A stretch of DNA of 64,000 nucleotides from Pseudorhizobium endolithicum (GCF_902153245.2 NZ_CABFWF030000001.1:372001-436000), one strand, 5' to 3'; counted from the stretch's first letter, positions 18,158-27,648 are shown. Numbers and translations are program-made. Notes: generated from the letters alone by a model not told the origin.

Positions 18158-18407
18158 GTCTCTCTCCGATCATTTTGCTCGTGGCAACGACGCTCGCTCG
18201 TCAAAAGTTCCGCTCTTTCGCATGCATTCATGCCCGACCTCCGCACGAAGGCGCATCATGGGAAACATCAGGTGATCCCCTTCCCGCCGGAGCGGCCAAC
18301 AATCCAGTTGATTGTTCCGGCCGTTCGCGCTTTATCGATCCAAGTACGAAGGAAGAAGAAGCGGCGTCTCTGGCAAGGTCGCGGAACGAGGGCGAAAGGA
18401 CACGGGT

Positions 18408-18923
18408 GTGTCGCGATCACCGGCAGCGAAAGCAGTGAAGAAGAACCAGCCGTCCATGCCGCCGGTCGATGAAGCGCAGATCGATTTCGAGACCATCGAA
18501 CTCCTGTTCTTCGCCTATCGCGACTTTGTTTCCGACCCGGACGCCATCCTCGCCGGGATCGGCATGGGGCGCGCGCATCATCGCGTCGTCTACTTCGTAT
18601 CGCGCCGCCCGGGCATGATGGTCACAGACCTCCTCGACATCCTCCAGATCACCAAGCAGAGCCTCGCCCGGGTCCTCAGGCAACTGATCGAAATGGGCTA
18701 TATCCGCCAGATGGCCGGCGCGAAGGACCGCCGGCAGCGACGTCTCTATCCGACGCTTGCCGGCCGCGAACTCGCCCTTGCCCTTTCCGAGCCACAGTCT
18801 CGTCGCATCACCCATGCGATGCGGTCCCTGTCTTCGGAGGGTCGCAGCGCCGTTCTGGAATTTCTGCGCGAGATGCGGGGGCGCGACCCGGATCTGCAGG
18901 TCATTGAAAGCGAGCTGGATTGA
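18408..18923 (+). CDS. MarR family transcriptional regulator (PetP-like)
   Basis: A 171-residue winged-helix protein. VTDLLDILQITKQSLARVLRQLIEMGYI forms the DNA-binding helices and AKDRRQRRLYPT the wing. The open frame extends upstream, but GTG 18408 has AAAGGA about eight bases before it and is the best start. The stop overlaps the response regulator ATG (TGATG). The MarR-then-OmpR order recalls the petP-petR pair of Rhodobacter capsulatus. Confidence 0.85.
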   Translation: MSRSPAAKAVKKNQPSMPPVDEAQIDFETIELLFFAYRDFVSDPDAILAGIGMGRAHHRVVYFVSRRPGMMVTDLLDILQITKQSLARVLRQLIEMGYIRQMAGAKDRRQRRLYPTLAGRELALALSEPQSRRITHAMRSLSSEGRSAVLEFLREMRGRDPDLQVIESELD

Positions 18924-19618
18924 TGGCGGTACTTCTTTCCGACGATGCCCCTCACCTTCTGGTGGTCGACGACGACACTCGCATCCGCGACCTGCTCAGC
19001 CGCTATCTTGCCGAGCAGGGCTTTCGCGTCACGGTGGCGGCCGACGCTGCTGAGGCGCGCCGAAAGCTGGACGGACTGCAATACGACCTGATCATCCTCG
19101 ATGTGATGATGCCCGGAGAATCGGGGCTCTCCCTGACGGAATCCCTCTACCGCGACAAGAAGACGCCCGTCATCCTGCTGACCGCGAAGGCGGAGGCGGA
19201 TTCGCGCATTGCCGGGCTGGAGGCCGGTGCCGACGACTACCTGTCCAAGCCGTTCGATCCGCGCGAGCTCGTGCTCAGGATCAACAACATCCTGCGCCGC
19301 AACGCGGTCCCGGATGCGCCCAAGATCGAGCAGGTGATGTTCGGGCCCTTCACCTTCTCCATCGTCCGCAAGGAACTGCGCAAGGCGGCGGAACACATCC
19401 GGCTGACGGACCGCGAACAGGAGATCATGATGCTGTTCGCATTGCGCGCGGGCGACACCATCCCCCGCCACGAACTGATCGGCGACGATGCCGAGGTCGG
19501 CGAGCGGACCATCGACGTCCAGATCAACCGGCTGCGGCGCAAGATCGAGGAAGACCCAGCCAATCCCGTATATCTTCAGACGGTCCGAGGCATCGGTTAC
19601 CGGCTGAGCATCGACTGA
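18923..19618 (+). CDS. OmpR-family response regulator (PetR-like)
   Basis: A 231-residue two-domain regulator. The receiver domain shows the acidic pair VVDDDTR, phosphoacceptor Asp in LIILDVMMPG, Thr in ILLTAKA and Lys in YLSKPFDP. The C-terminal winged helix has ERTIDVQINRLRRKIEEDP and VRGIGYRLS. ATG 18923 overlaps the MarR stop; the TTG one codon earlier is less likely. It is followed after 14 bases by a histidine kinase, its probable partner. Confidence 0.92.
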   Translation: MAVLLSDDAPHLLVVDDDTRIRDLLSRYLAEQGFRVTVAADAAEARRKLDGLQYDLIILDVMMPGESGLSLTESLYRDKKTPVILLTAKAEADSRIAGLEAGADDYLSKPFDPRELVLRINNILRRNAVPDAPKIEQVMFGPFTFSIVRKELRKAAEHIRLTDREQEIMMLFALRAGDTIPRHELIGDDAEVGERTIDVQINRLRRKIEEDPANPVYLQTVRGIGYRLSID

Positions 19619-19632
19619 CGCCGGGCCGGCCG

Positions 19633-21033
19633 ATGGGGAACAGAAGCAGCAAAGCGATGGCATGGTTCGATGCCTTGCGGCGAGGTGCCCGGCATCTTCA
19701 GGTTCCGGGATGGCGCAGGTTCAAGCGCCGCGCGAAGCGCCTCCTCCCGACCCGGCTCTACACCCGTTCCGTCCTGATCGTGATCATCCCGATGCTGCTG
19801 CTCCAGTCGGTGGTGGCAGCGGTCTTCATGGAGCGTCACTGGCGCATGGTGACCGAGCGGCTTTCGGAAGGCGTCACCCGCGATATCGCAGCCCTGATCG
19901 CTACAATCGAGATCTACCCGAACGATCCGGGCTATGCCAATATCTCGCGGATCGCCGACGAATTGAACCTGACGGTCGCGATCGAGGAAGGCGGCCAACT
20001 GCCTCCGCCGCGCCCCAAGCCCTTCTTCTCCATTCTTGACGGCATCCTTGCCGACCAGATCAGCGCCCAGATCCAGCGGCCGTTCTGGATCGATACCGTC
20101 GGCGACAGCCGCCTTGTCGAGATTCGCGTCAAGCTGGAGGACAAGGTCCTGCGCGTTTTCACTCGCCGCAACCAGACCTATGCCTCCAACACCCACATCT
20201 TCCTCGTCTGGATGGCGGGCACGGCCCTCGCGCTCATCGGCATTTCCATCCTCTTCCTTAGGGGGCAGATCCGCCCGATCCTGATGCTGGCCCAGGCGGC
20301 GGAAGCCTTCGGCAAGGGGCAGAAGATGCCCGAGTTCACGCCACGTGGTGCCGATGAGATCCGACTGGCGGGATCGGCATTCATCCTGATGCGGGAACGC
20401 ATCGAGCGGCAGATCGAACAGCGTACCGCCATGCTCTCCGGCGTCAGCCATGACCTGCGCACCATCCTCACCCGCTTCAGGCTGCAACTGGCACTCGCGG
20501 GCGACAGGCCTGAACTCCAGGGCATGGCGCAGGATGTAGACGACATGCAGAAGATGCTGGAGGGCTACCTCGCCTTCGCCAAGGGAGACGCCGAGGAGGA
20601 TGTCGGCAGCCTGCAGTTGAGCGAGCTCCTGGAGAAGATCAGGAGCGACTTTGCGCTCAAGGGCAAGCGGATGACCTATGAGGTAGAGGGCGAGGATGTC
20701 ATTGCCGTGCGGCCCAATGCCTTCGGAAGGCTCGTCCACAATCTCGCCGCCAATAGCGAGCGCTATGCGGATACGCTGCATGTGGAGGCAAGGCATACGG
20801 CACGCTGGCTGACCCTCACCTTCGACGACAACGGACCCGGAATTCCGGAAGGGTCGCGCGAGGAGGTGTTCAAGCCGTTCTTCCGCCTGGACGAGGCCCG
20901 CAACATCGATACGTCCGGCACCGGACTGGGCCTCTCGATCGTGCGCGACATTGCGCATGCCCATGGAGGCAACGTCACCCTCTCCGACAGCCCCCGGGGG
21001 GGGCTGCGGGCGGTGGTCCGCGTTCCGGCCTGA
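19633..21033 (+). CDS. sensor histidine kinase (EnvZ-like)
   Basis: A 466-residue kinase. It has an N-terminal basic segment, a first span near residues 45-65 (SVLIVIIPMLLLQSVVAAVF), a periplasmic domain, a second span near 195-215 and a HAMP. The H-box is GVSHDLRTILTRF, and the ATPase domain has N-box NLAANSERY, DDNGPGIP and GTGLGLSIV. All catalytic motifs look intact. The periplasmic part is Pro-rich (PPPRPKPF) and gives no clue to the signal. It is the third gene of the MarR-OmpR-kinase operon. Confidence 0.92.
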   Translation: MGNRSSKAMAWFDALRRGARHLQVPGWRRFKRRAKRLLPTRLYTRSVLIVIIPMLLLQSVVAAVFMERHWRMVTERLSEGVTRDIAALIATIEIYPNDPGYANISRIADELNLTVAIEEGGQLPPPRPKPFFSILDGILADQISAQIQRPFWIDTVGDSRLVEIRVKLEDKVLRVFTRRNQTYASNTHIFLVWMAGTALALIGISILFLRGQIRPILMLAQAAEAFGKGQKMPEFTPRGADEIRLAGSAFILMRERIERQIEQRTAMLSGVSHDLRTILTRFRLQLALAGDRPELQGMAQDVDDMQKMLEGYLAFAKGDAEEDVGSLQLSELLEKIRSDFALKGKRMTYEVEGEDVIAVRPNAFGRLVHNLAANSERYADTLHVEARHTARWLTLTFDDNGPGIPEGSREEVFKPFFRLDEARNIDTSGTGLGLSIVRDIAHAHGGNVTLSDSPRGGLRAVVRVPA

Positions 21034-21051
21034 AACGGGCCGGGATCTGGA

Positions 21052-21393
21052 TCACATCAGCTTCTTGCCGTCCGGCACCGGCCGCTCGACGGCGGCAAGA
21101 ACGATGGCACCTGCCTCGTCCTCGAAACCCAGCGTCAGCACTTCCGAGCGGAACGGCCCGATCTGGCGCGGAGGAAAATTGACCACCGCCAGAACCTGCC
21201 GTCCGACAAGGTCCTGCTCGGCATAGTGCACGGTGATCTGGGCCGACGATTTCTTTACGCCGATCTCCGGACCGAAATCGATCTTCAGCTTCCAGGCTGG
21301 CTTGCGGGCTTCGGGAAAAGGCGAGACCTCGACGATCGTACCGGCGCGGATGTCGACCTTCTCGAAGTCGCCATAGGAGATTTCGTTCGTCAT
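21052..21393 (-). CDS. csaA: CsaA-like tRNA-binding domain protein
   Basis: A 113-residue OB-fold protein: YGDFEKVDIRAGTIVEVSPFPEARKPAWKL and VVNFPPRQIGPFRSEVLTLG. It resembles CsaA, a dimeric tRNA-binding protein proposed to act as a secretion-related chaperone. ATG 21393 is preferred over the TTG directly before it. It lies eight bases after proC on the same strand and convergent with the kinase gene. Confidence 0.92.
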   Translation of the reverse strand: MTNEISYGDFEKVDIRAGTIVEVSPFPEARKPAWKLKIDFGPEIGVKKSSAQITVHYAEQDLVGRQVLAVVNFPPRQIGPFRSEVLTLGFEDEAGAIVLAAVERPVPDGKKLM

Positions 21394-21400
21394 CAACGCC

Positions 21401-22222
21401 TCAGCTTCCGAGTTCTTCCGCCCGCCGGCGAGCGGCGGCGATCGCCTCGTCGAACAAGGGCTGCATGCCGTCCTCCGCCATCAGCACGGCCAGCGCTGCA
21501 GCCGTCGTGCCGCCGGGTGACGTGACGTTCTGGCGAAGACGCGAGGCAGGCTCGGGGGACCGGTTCAGCAGTTCGCCGGCCCCCGAGACAGTTTCCCGTG
21601 CGAGACGCATGGCGAGGTCCGCCGGCAGGCCCAGTTTTCGGCCTGCCTCCGCCATGCACTCGACGAGATAGAAGACATAGGCGGGTCCGCTGCCGGAAAC
21701 GGCCGTCACCGCATCGATATCCCGTTCGCCCGCAACCCACTCCACGGGGCCGCTGACGGCTAGAAGCGCCTGCACCTGCGCCCGCTGGGCCTCGCTGACC
21801 TTGGGATTGGCATAGGCGCCGGTCACACCCCGGCCGATCATGGCCGGCGTATTGGGCATCGCCCGCACCATTCCCGCCTCGCCCAGATGGGCTTCGATGG
21901 ACGCCAGCGTCTTTCCCGCAGCGACTGAGACGACCACCGTATCCGCTGACATCACCCCTTTGAGCGGCGGCAGAACCGCGTCCATGACCTGTGGCTTCAC
22001 CGCGATGAAAATGATCTCCGGCTGAAGACCGGCGGGAGGAGTGACCGCATGCCGGGCGCCGGCTTGGCTGATCCTGTCGGCTATCTCCGGTGACGGAGAC
22101 GGGTCGATCACGGTTATCACTTGTCCCGGTACGCCGCTGTTCAGCCATCCGGTCAGCATGGCGCCGCCCATGTTTCCGGCGCCGACCAGCACCAGCGACC
22201 GGAATGGAGGCAGTGACGTCAT
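21401..22222 (-). CDS. proC: pyrroline-5-carboxylate reductase
   Basis: A 273-residue enzyme. The NAD(P) motif is VLVGAGNMGGAML near residue 12; IFIAVKPQVMD and MPNTPAMIGRGVTG follow. The C-terminal dimer domain has GSGPAYVFYLVECMAEAG and TSPGGTTAAAL. It performs the last step of proline synthesis. ATG 22222 overlaps the stop of the YbjN gene (ATGA), which indicates coupling. Longer open frames here are unsupported. Confidence 0.95.
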   Translation of the reverse strand: MTSLPPFRSLVLVGAGNMGGAMLTGWLNSGVPGQVITVIDPSPSPEIADRISQAGARHAVTPPAGLQPEIIFIAVKPQVMDAVLPPLKGVMSADTVVVSVAAGKTLASIEAHLGEAGMVRAMPNTPAMIGRGVTGAYANPKVSEAQRAQVQALLAVSGPVEWVAGERDIDAVTAVSGSGPAYVFYLVECMAEAGRKLGLPADLAMRLARETVSGAGELLNRSPEPASRLRQNVTSPGGTTAAALAVLMAEDGMQPLFDEAIAAARRRAEELGS

Positions 22223-22719
22223 GCTTCCCCCACGGTCTCGAACAGAACCGCTTCCATGGCGCTCTTGGCGTCCATTCCCGACCAGACCACGAACTGGAAG
22301 GCCTGGAAATAACTCTCGCAGGCGTCGAGGGCGCTGGAGAGAAGCACCTCCACCTGCTGGCTCGTGGGCTCGGCGCCGCCCGCCAGGAGCAGCGACTGAC
22401 GGAAGATGACGACGTCTTCCTGCCGCCACAGGTCGAAATGCCCCATGAGCACCTGACCGTTGACATGCGACAGCAGCCGGATGACCTCGTTCACCCGTGC
22501 GTCGGGAATCCTGATGTCGAAGGCGCAGGCAAGATGCAGCGCCTCGAACTCCTCCATCCAGGAAAAGGAGACATGGTAGTCTGCCCAGCGCCCCTCCACC
22601 GTCATGGCGATCTCGTCTTCGCCGGAGCGCTCGAATGTCCAGTCGTTGGATGCCGCGACGACTTCGATCATGTCGACGGGGTTTGACTGACGACCGAATT
22701 CAAATTCCATAAGGCTCAT
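22219..22719 (-). CDS. YbjN domain-containing protein
   Basis: A 166-residue protein of the YbjN family (VDMIEVVAASNDWTFERSGEDEIAMTVEG; long C-terminal helices ending in AVLFETVGEA). The fold resembles type III secretion chaperones. The biochemical role is unknown, but the gene is always found next to proC in rhizobia in my experience of these genomes. ATG 22719 has AAAGGTG upstream. It is the first gene of the ybjN-proC-csaA unit. Confidence 0.88.
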   Translation of the reverse strand: MSLMEFEFGRQSNPVDMIEVVAASNDWTFERSGEDEIAMTVEGRWADYHVSFSWMEEFEALHLACAFDIRIPDARVNEVIRLLSHVNGQVLMGHFDLWRQEDVVIFRQSLLLAGGAEPTSQQVEVLLSSALDACESYFQAFQFVVWSGMDAKSAMEAVLFETVGEA

Positions 22720-23055
22720 GCCGCACCTTTTCGACCGGAATGAATCTGACGTTCGTGAAGGACGCGAGACGCAAAACACATCACCGGAAAACAACACCTC
22801 AGATGATCGTCCGACCTTGGCAGGATACTGCCGCGAGTCTGCCCGGAGCTTACCGGGCCGTTTCGAATCATCATTTAAAATCAGTGTATAGTTGGAGAGT
22901 CCGGCTGCCAGCCCCTCGCCATGATTTTGAAGTGGAGAGTGTGTCGGAACAGTTCCCGCGCGGCTTCAGCCGGGAGTCATAAGCGACTCTGGAGATTGTC
23001 TTTTTTGAGCCTGTCCACAGGCCGGAAATTTATTCGAAATTAACCACATGCGATA
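22720..23055. other. intergenic region without a recognisable gene
   Basis: It should contain the promoter of the ybjN-proC unit at its left end. Short frames here have no family resemblance or ribosome sites. A GCCTGTCCACAGGC palindrome at about 23009-23022 is the only structure apart from the hairpin that follows. Confidence 0.5.
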
Positions 23056-23074
23056 CCCCGGGAAACTCCCGGGG
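23056..23074 (-). terminator. hairpin downstream of ubiK
   Basis: CCCCGGGA and TCCCGGGG (23056-23063, 23067-23074) form a perfect 8-bp stem with a 3-nt loop, 37 bases after the ubiK stop. No T-run follows on the minus strand, so termination by this alone is uncertain. Confidence 0.4.
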
Positions 23075-23111
23075 CCAAGATCCTGCCGATGGCACCGGAC
23101 GCCTGCGCGCC

Positions 23112-23369
23112 TCAGCCCTGTGCTGCAAGCTTCGCTTCGAGCGCCTCGATGCGCGCCTTCAGCGCATCGTTCTCGTCACGGGCCCGCGCCGCCATTTCGC
23201 GGACCGCCTCGAACTCCTCCCGCTTCACGACATCCATGTTGTTGAGGAACCGCTCCGCCTGAGACTGGAATGCCGTCTCGACCTCCCGCCGCAGCCCCTG
23301 GGCCGCGCCCGCCGCATCGGTCATCAGCTTGGCAAAATCATCGAGGATACGGTTCGTGCCGTTGGACAT
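23112..23369 (-). CDS. ubiK: ubiquinone biosynthesis accessory factor UbiK (BMFP family)
   Basis: An 85-residue protein with an N-terminal amphipathic part (ILDDFAKLMTDAAGAAQGLRRE) and a C-terminal coiled coil (ARARDENDALKARIEALEAKLAAQ). This is the BMFP/YqiC architecture that trimerises and supports aerobic ubiquinone synthesis at the membrane. It diverges from lgt. Confidence 0.88.
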   Translation of the reverse strand: MSNGTNRILDDFAKLMTDAAGAAQGLRREVETAFQSQAERFLNNMDVVKREEFEAVREMAARARDENDALKARIEALEAKLAAQG

Positions 23370-23538
23370 GGTCTTGTGCTCCCATCATTGCGGCCGAAGC
23401 CGTATTCGTCGCTGTAAATGAAGTAGGGTCTGGCGCCTTGCGATGCAAGCGTCACATCCTGCCGGGGAAATTCGCCTTGACCGCCGATTTGGGTGTCGCC
23501 ATGTTCCCGCCCTGTCGCATATTAGGGAAGGCCCTTCC

Positions 23539-24384
23539 TTGACTGAAATCTTGAAGACGTTCGCCCTCATGCCGTTCCCGCAGATCGATCCGGTCGCATT
23601 CTCCCTCGGCCCCATCGCCGTGCACTGGTACGGCCTGGCCTATGTCGCCGGAATCCTGTGCGGATGGCTTTACGCACGACGGTTGGCGGCCAACGATTCG
23701 CTGTGGCCCCATGAACGGTCGCCGATAACGGCCGCGCACCTGGACGACTTCCTGGTCTGGGTGGCCGTCGGCATCGTCCTCGGCGGACGTCTGGGCTACG
23801 TCCTCTTCTACGATCTGGCGGCGGTCTCGGAGAATCCGGTTCGGGCGCTCGAGATCTGGAACGGCGGCATGTCCTTCCACGGCGGCTTCCTCGGCGCCAC
23901 ATTGGCGATGGTCTTCTTCTCCCGCCGCAACGGCATCCCTGTCCTGAGCATGTTCGACATCGTCTCCGCGGTCGTCCCGTTCGGTCTGTTCTTCGGGCGC
24001 ATCGCCAACTTCATCAACGGCGAACTCTGGGGCCGGTTGAGCGACGTGCCCTGGGCCGTCGTCTTCCCGACGGGCGGCCCCTTCTCACGCCATCCGAGCC
24101 AGCTTTACGAGGCCGCACTGGAGGGAATCCTTCTGCTTCTCGTCCTGGCGGCGCTCGTCTTCGGGATGAAGGCCTTCAAACGTCCCGGCTTCGTCTCCGG
24201 CGCCTTCGTCTGCGGCTATGGCCTGTCGCGGATTTTCGTGGAATTCTTCCGGGAGCCCGACGCGCAACTCGGCTACTTGGCGTTTGGTTGGCTCACCATG
24301 GGCATGCTGCTGTCGCTGCCGATGGTCGTTCTGGGTCTCTGGCTGATGCTGCGGACCCGCCTCAGAGCTGCCGCGGATGCCTGA
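23539..24384 (+). CDS. lgt: prolipoprotein diacylglyceryl transferase
   Basis: A 281-residue inner-membrane enzyme with about seven spans. It has [13 protein letters not shown], the catalytic region [13 protein letters not shown], and the Lgt signature [13 protein letters not shown]. It transfers diacylglycerol to the lipobox cysteine of prolipoproteins. TTG 23539 is chosen because GGAAGG lies eight bases upstream and the length fits. ATG 23569 is the alternative, with a weaker site. It heads the lgt-midA unit (15-base gap). Confidence 0.92.
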   Translation: MTEILKTFALMPFPQIDPVAFSLGPIAVHWYGLAYVAGILCGWLYARRLAANDSLWPHERSPITAAHLDDFLVWVAVGIVLGGRLGYVLFYDLAAVSENPVRALEIWNGGMSFHGGFLGATLAMVFFSRRNGIPVLSMFDIVSAVVPFGLFFGRIANFINGELWGRLSDVPWAVVFPTGGPFSRHPSQLYEAALEGILLLLVLAALVFGMKAFKRPGFVSGAFVCGYGLSRIFVEFFREPDAQLGYLAFGWLTMGMLLSLPMVVLGLWLMLRTRLRAAADA

Positions 24385-24399
24385 AGGAAAAGGTGCACC

Positions 24400-25497
24400 A
24401 TGAGCACGCCGCTCGCCGGGAAGATCAAGGCGCTGATCCGCGCAACCGGGCCTCTCAGCGTGGCCGACTACTTCGCAATGTGCCTGTCGGATCCTGAACA
24501 GGGCTACTATCGGACCCGCGAGCCCTTCGGGACGGCAGGCGACTTCATCACCGCGCCGGAAATCAGCCAGCTGTTCGGCGAGATGATCGGCATCTTCATG
24601 GTTCATGCCTGGCAGCAGCACGGCGTCCCCGGAAATATCCGGCTGGTCGAGATCGGCCCCGGCCGCGGAACGATGATGGCGGACATGCTGCGCGTCATCC
24701 GGCGGATCGCCCCTCCGCTCTTCGACGGCATGACCGTGCACCTGGTGGAAACCAGCGAGCGGCTTCGCGGCGTGCAGCGGGTGACGCTCGAAGCCTATTC
24801 CACGAAGATCAACTGGCACGATCGCCTGGAGGATGTGCCGGAAGGACCCGTTCTCATCGCCGCCAACGAGCTGTTCGACGCCATTCCGATCCGCCAGTTC
24901 GTCAAGACGCAGGGCGGCTTCCGCGAGCGTCTCGTCGGCCTCGACGGCGATGACGAGCTGACATTCACGGCCGGCATCGCTGGTCTCGATCCAGCCGTCC
25001 TCCCCTCTCCCGCCACGCCCGTGCCCGACGGCAGCATCTTCGAGTTCGCGCCGGCGCGCCAGGCGATGATGGCGATTCTCTGCGACCGCCTGAAGGCCGC
25101 GGGCGGCACGGCCCTCGTCATCGATTACGGTCACATGGTCACCGGCTTCGGCGACACGCTCCAGGCCCTCCACCATCACCAGTTCGATCCGCCCCTCGCA
25201 CACCCCGGTGAAGCGGATTTGACGAGCCATGTGGACTTCGAGGATCTGGCACGGGTCGCGCTGGATGCCGGCGTCCACCTCAATGGCGGACTTAGGCAGG
25301 GGGATTTCCTGCGCGGGCTAGGGCTTGCCGAGCGTGCCGCAGCGCTTGCGAACGGCAAGGAGCCGGCGGACCAAAAACTCATCGCCGCGGCGGCGGATCG
25401 CCTTGCCGGCGAGGGAGCCGGCAAGATGGGAGAGCTCTTCAAGGTCATGGCGGTCTCCCATCCCGCCCTGGACCTTGCACCCTTCCGGACGCGGTGA
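24400..25497 (+). CDS. class I SAM-dependent methyltransferase, MidA/NDUFAF7 family
   Basis: A 365-residue protein with the family start PLSVADYFAMCLSDPEQGYY, the SAM-binding loop LVEIGPGRGTMMADMLR (about residues 86-102), ANELFDAIPIRQF and IDYGH. The mitochondrial homologue NDUFAF7 methylates an arginine of complex I during assembly; the bacterial target is not established. It sits between lgt and pgeF, as in other rhizobia. Confidence 0.9.
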   Translation: MSTPLAGKIKALIRATGPLSVADYFAMCLSDPEQGYYRTREPFGTAGDFITAPEISQLFGEMIGIFMVHAWQQHGVPGNIRLVEIGPGRGTMMADMLRVIRRIAPPLFDGMTVHLVETSERLRGVQRVTLEAYSTKINWHDRLEDVPEGPVLIAANELFDAIPIRQFVKTQGGFRERLVGLDGDDELTFTAGIAGLDPAVLPSPATPVPDGSIFEFAPARQAMMAILCDRLKAAGGTALVIDYGHMVTGFGDTLQALHHHQFDPPLAHPGEADLTSHVDFEDLARVALDAGVHLNGGLRQGDFLRGLGLAERAAALANGKEPADQKLIAAAADRLAGEGAGKMGELFKVMAVSHPALDLAPFRTR

Positions 25498-25621
25498 TCT
25501 GCTCGGCGATTGACACGCAGGGCATGCTTGCGCAACATCCGCGCGAAACGAAGCAGCAGCATCACAGCCTGCGCCGCCGCCCGATGGCTCGCCCCTCCAG
25601 CCCCGAAAGATATGCTCGCCG

Positions 25622-26416
25622 ATGAAGGACCAGTCCTCGCCGACTCCCCTCCAAAGCCCCCTGCTGAAGCAGCATGGCGGCTCGCGCATCCGGCATGGCT
25701 ACTTCACCCGGCAGGGCGGGGTCTCGAACGGAATATATGCAGGGCTGAATGTCGGTGTCGGCTCGAATGACGAGGCGGAGAAGGTCCAGGAGAACCGCTC
25801 GCGTGTCGCCGCCTGGTTCGGCCAGCCGGTGGAACGGCTGGCAACCGTCCACCAGGTGCACTCGCCGGACGTCGTCGTGGTCGACGGCACCCATTCCGGC
25901 GAGCGGCCGAAGGCGGATGCTCTCGTTACCGCAACCCCGGGCATCGTCCTTGGAGTCCTGACGGCCGACTGCGGCCCGATCCTGTTCTGCGACGGCATCA
26001 ACGGTATCGTGGGAGCCGCCCATGCGGGCTGGAAAGGCGCACTGGGAGGCGTCCTGGAAAACACCGTCGAAGCGATGGTCAGCCTGGGAGCGGACAGGGA
26101 CGCCATCGTCGCCTGCCTCGGCCCCTCCATCGGCCCGAGGAGCTATGAAGTGGGACCGGAATTCATCGAGCGTTTCCTGGCCTTCGATGCGTCCTACGAC
26201 CAGTTCTTCTCGCCCTCGGAAAGAGACGGCCACGCCTATTTCGACCTGCAGTCGCTGACGCTCCGGCGGCTGACGGCTGCGGGCATCCGCGCCACCCACC
26301 TGGACCTTGATACCTATCCGGATGAGGAAATGTTCTTTTCCTATCGCCGCACCACCCATCGGGGGGAGCCGGACTATGGGCGGCAGATTTCGGCAATCGC
26401 GATCACGGAGAACTGA
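25622..26416 (+). CDS. pgeF: peptidoglycan editing factor PgeF (YfiH/laccase-domain)
   Basis: A 264-residue protein with the family's metal-type ligands: TVHQVHSPDV, LTADCGPILFCD and GAAHAGWKGALGG. It has CLGPSIGPRSYEVG and a C-terminal FFSYRRTTHRGEPDYGRQISAIA. PgeF removes mis-incorporated serine from peptidoglycan precursors in E. coli. One base separates its stop from the M24 gene start, so they are co-transcribed. Confidence 0.92.
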   Translation: MKDQSSPTPLQSPLLKQHGGSRIRHGYFTRQGGVSNGIYAGLNVGVGSNDEAEKVQENRSRVAAWFGQPVERLATVHQVHSPDVVVVDGTHSGERPKADALVTATPGIVLGVLTADCGPILFCDGINGIVGAAHAGWKGALGGVLENTVEAMVSLGADRDAIVACLGPSIGPRSYEVGPEFIERFLAFDASYDQFFSPSERDGHAYFDLQSLTLRRLTAAGIRATHLDLDTYPDEEMFFSYRRTTHRGEPDYGRQISAIAITEN

Positions 26417-26417
26417 G

Positions 26418-27569
26418 ATGGCTCTGCATTTCGAACGGGACGAATACGCCGGCCGCCTCGAACGCCTTCTGGAGAAGATGCGGGAAGAGAAGCTGGACGC
26501 GCTCCTGCTGTTCGCACAGGAGAGCATGTACTGGCTGACCGGCTATGACACCTTCGGCTACTGCTTCTTCCAGACGCTCGTCGTGAAGGCGGACGGCACC
26601 ATGGCGCTCCTGACCCGCTCCGCGGACCTCCGCCAGGCCCGCCATACGTCGATCATCGAGAATGTCGTGGTCTGGGTGGATCGCCTCAACGCCGACCCCA
26701 CTCTCGACCTCAAGAACCTGCTGAGCGACATGGACCTGCTCGGCGCCCGCATCGGGGTCGAATACGATACGCACGGCATGACGGGACGAATCGCCCGCCT
26801 GCTCGACAACCAGTTGGCATCCTTCGCACAGATCATCGACGCCTCCTACCTCGTCAGCGGCCTGCGTCTCGTGAAGAGCGCGGCCGAGGTCGCCCATGCG
26901 AAGCGGGCGGCGGAACTGGCCGACGATGCGCTGGATGCCGCCCTGCCGCTGATCAAGGCCGGCGGGAGCGAGGCCGATATCCTGGCTGCCATGCAGGGTG
27001 CGGTCTTCAGCGGCGGCGGCGACTATCCGGCAAACGAATTCATCATCGGGTCGGGCGCCGACGCCCTGCTCTGCCGTTACAAGGCGGGCCGCAGGACCCT
27101 CGACGGAAACGACCAGCTCACCCTCGAATGGGCCGGCGCCAGTGCCCATTATCATGCGGCCATGATGCGCACCGTCGTGATCGGCGAGCCCAGCGCACGG
27201 CACCGCGAACTCTACAAGGCATGCGTGGAGGCCATTACCGCCATCGAGGATGTCCTGCGTCCCGGCAACACCTTCGGCGACGTCTTCGATACCCATGCAC
27301 GGATCCTCGACGAGCGCGGCCTCACCCGGCATCGCCTGAATGCCTGCGGCTATTCGCTCGGCGCCCGCTTCTCTCCGTCATGGATGGAGCATCAGATGTT
27401 CCATGTCGGCAACCCACAGGAAATCCTGCCAAACATGACGCTGTTCACCCACATGATCATCATGGATTCCGACGCGGGAACGGCCATGACGCTCGGCCAT
27501 ACCTACCTCACCACCGACGGTGCGCCGCTGGCGCTGTCCCGCCACCCGTTGGACCTGATCCAGAGGTAG
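26418..27569 (+). CDS. M24-fold hydrolase of the creatinase/ectoine-hydrolase type
   Basis: A 383-residue protein with the N-terminal creatinase domain (LDALLLFAQESMYWLTGYDTFGY) and a pita-bread C-terminal domain. The strip LEWAGASAHYHAAMMRTVV replaces the metal-binding Asp residues of aminopeptidase P by Glu and Ala. This matches creatinase and DoeA-like branches rather than a metallopeptidase. It is likely a C-N hydrolase without the dinuclear metal site; the substrate is unknown. ATG 26418 follows the pgeF stop directly; the frame open to 26307 is overlap only. Confidence 0.8.
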   Translation: MALHFERDEYAGRLERLLEKMREEKLDALLLFAQESMYWLTGYDTFGYCFFQTLVVKADGTMALLTRSADLRQARHTSIIENVVVWVDRLNADPTLDLKNLLSDMDLLGARIGVEYDTHGMTGRIARLLDNQLASFAQIIDASYLVSGLRLVKSAAEVAHAKRAAELADDALDAALPLIKAGGSEADILAAMQGAVFSGGGDYPANEFIIGSGADALLCRYKAGRRTLDGNDQLTLEWAGASAHYHAAMMRTVVIGEPSARHRELYKACVEAITAIEDVLRPGNTFGDVFDTHARILDERGLTRHRLNACGYSLGARFSPSWMEHQMFHVGNPQEILPNMTLFTHMIIMDSDAGTAMTLGHTYLTTDGAPLALSRHPLDLIQR

Positions 27570-27648
27570 CCCTTCCACAGGGTGGATTTGACACCCGCGA
27601 CTCTCGCCCCCTAAGTTTGCGTCGGCGGACTGAGGAACGGAGGCAGGC

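Noticed and set aside
19597-20964. 455-residue minus-strand frame opposite the histidine kinase
   Set aside because: No motif; the plus-strand kinase has intact catalytic boxes.
24085-25278. 397-residue minus-strand frame opposite lgt and midA
   Set aside because: Spans two real genes on the other strand and shows no family resemblance.
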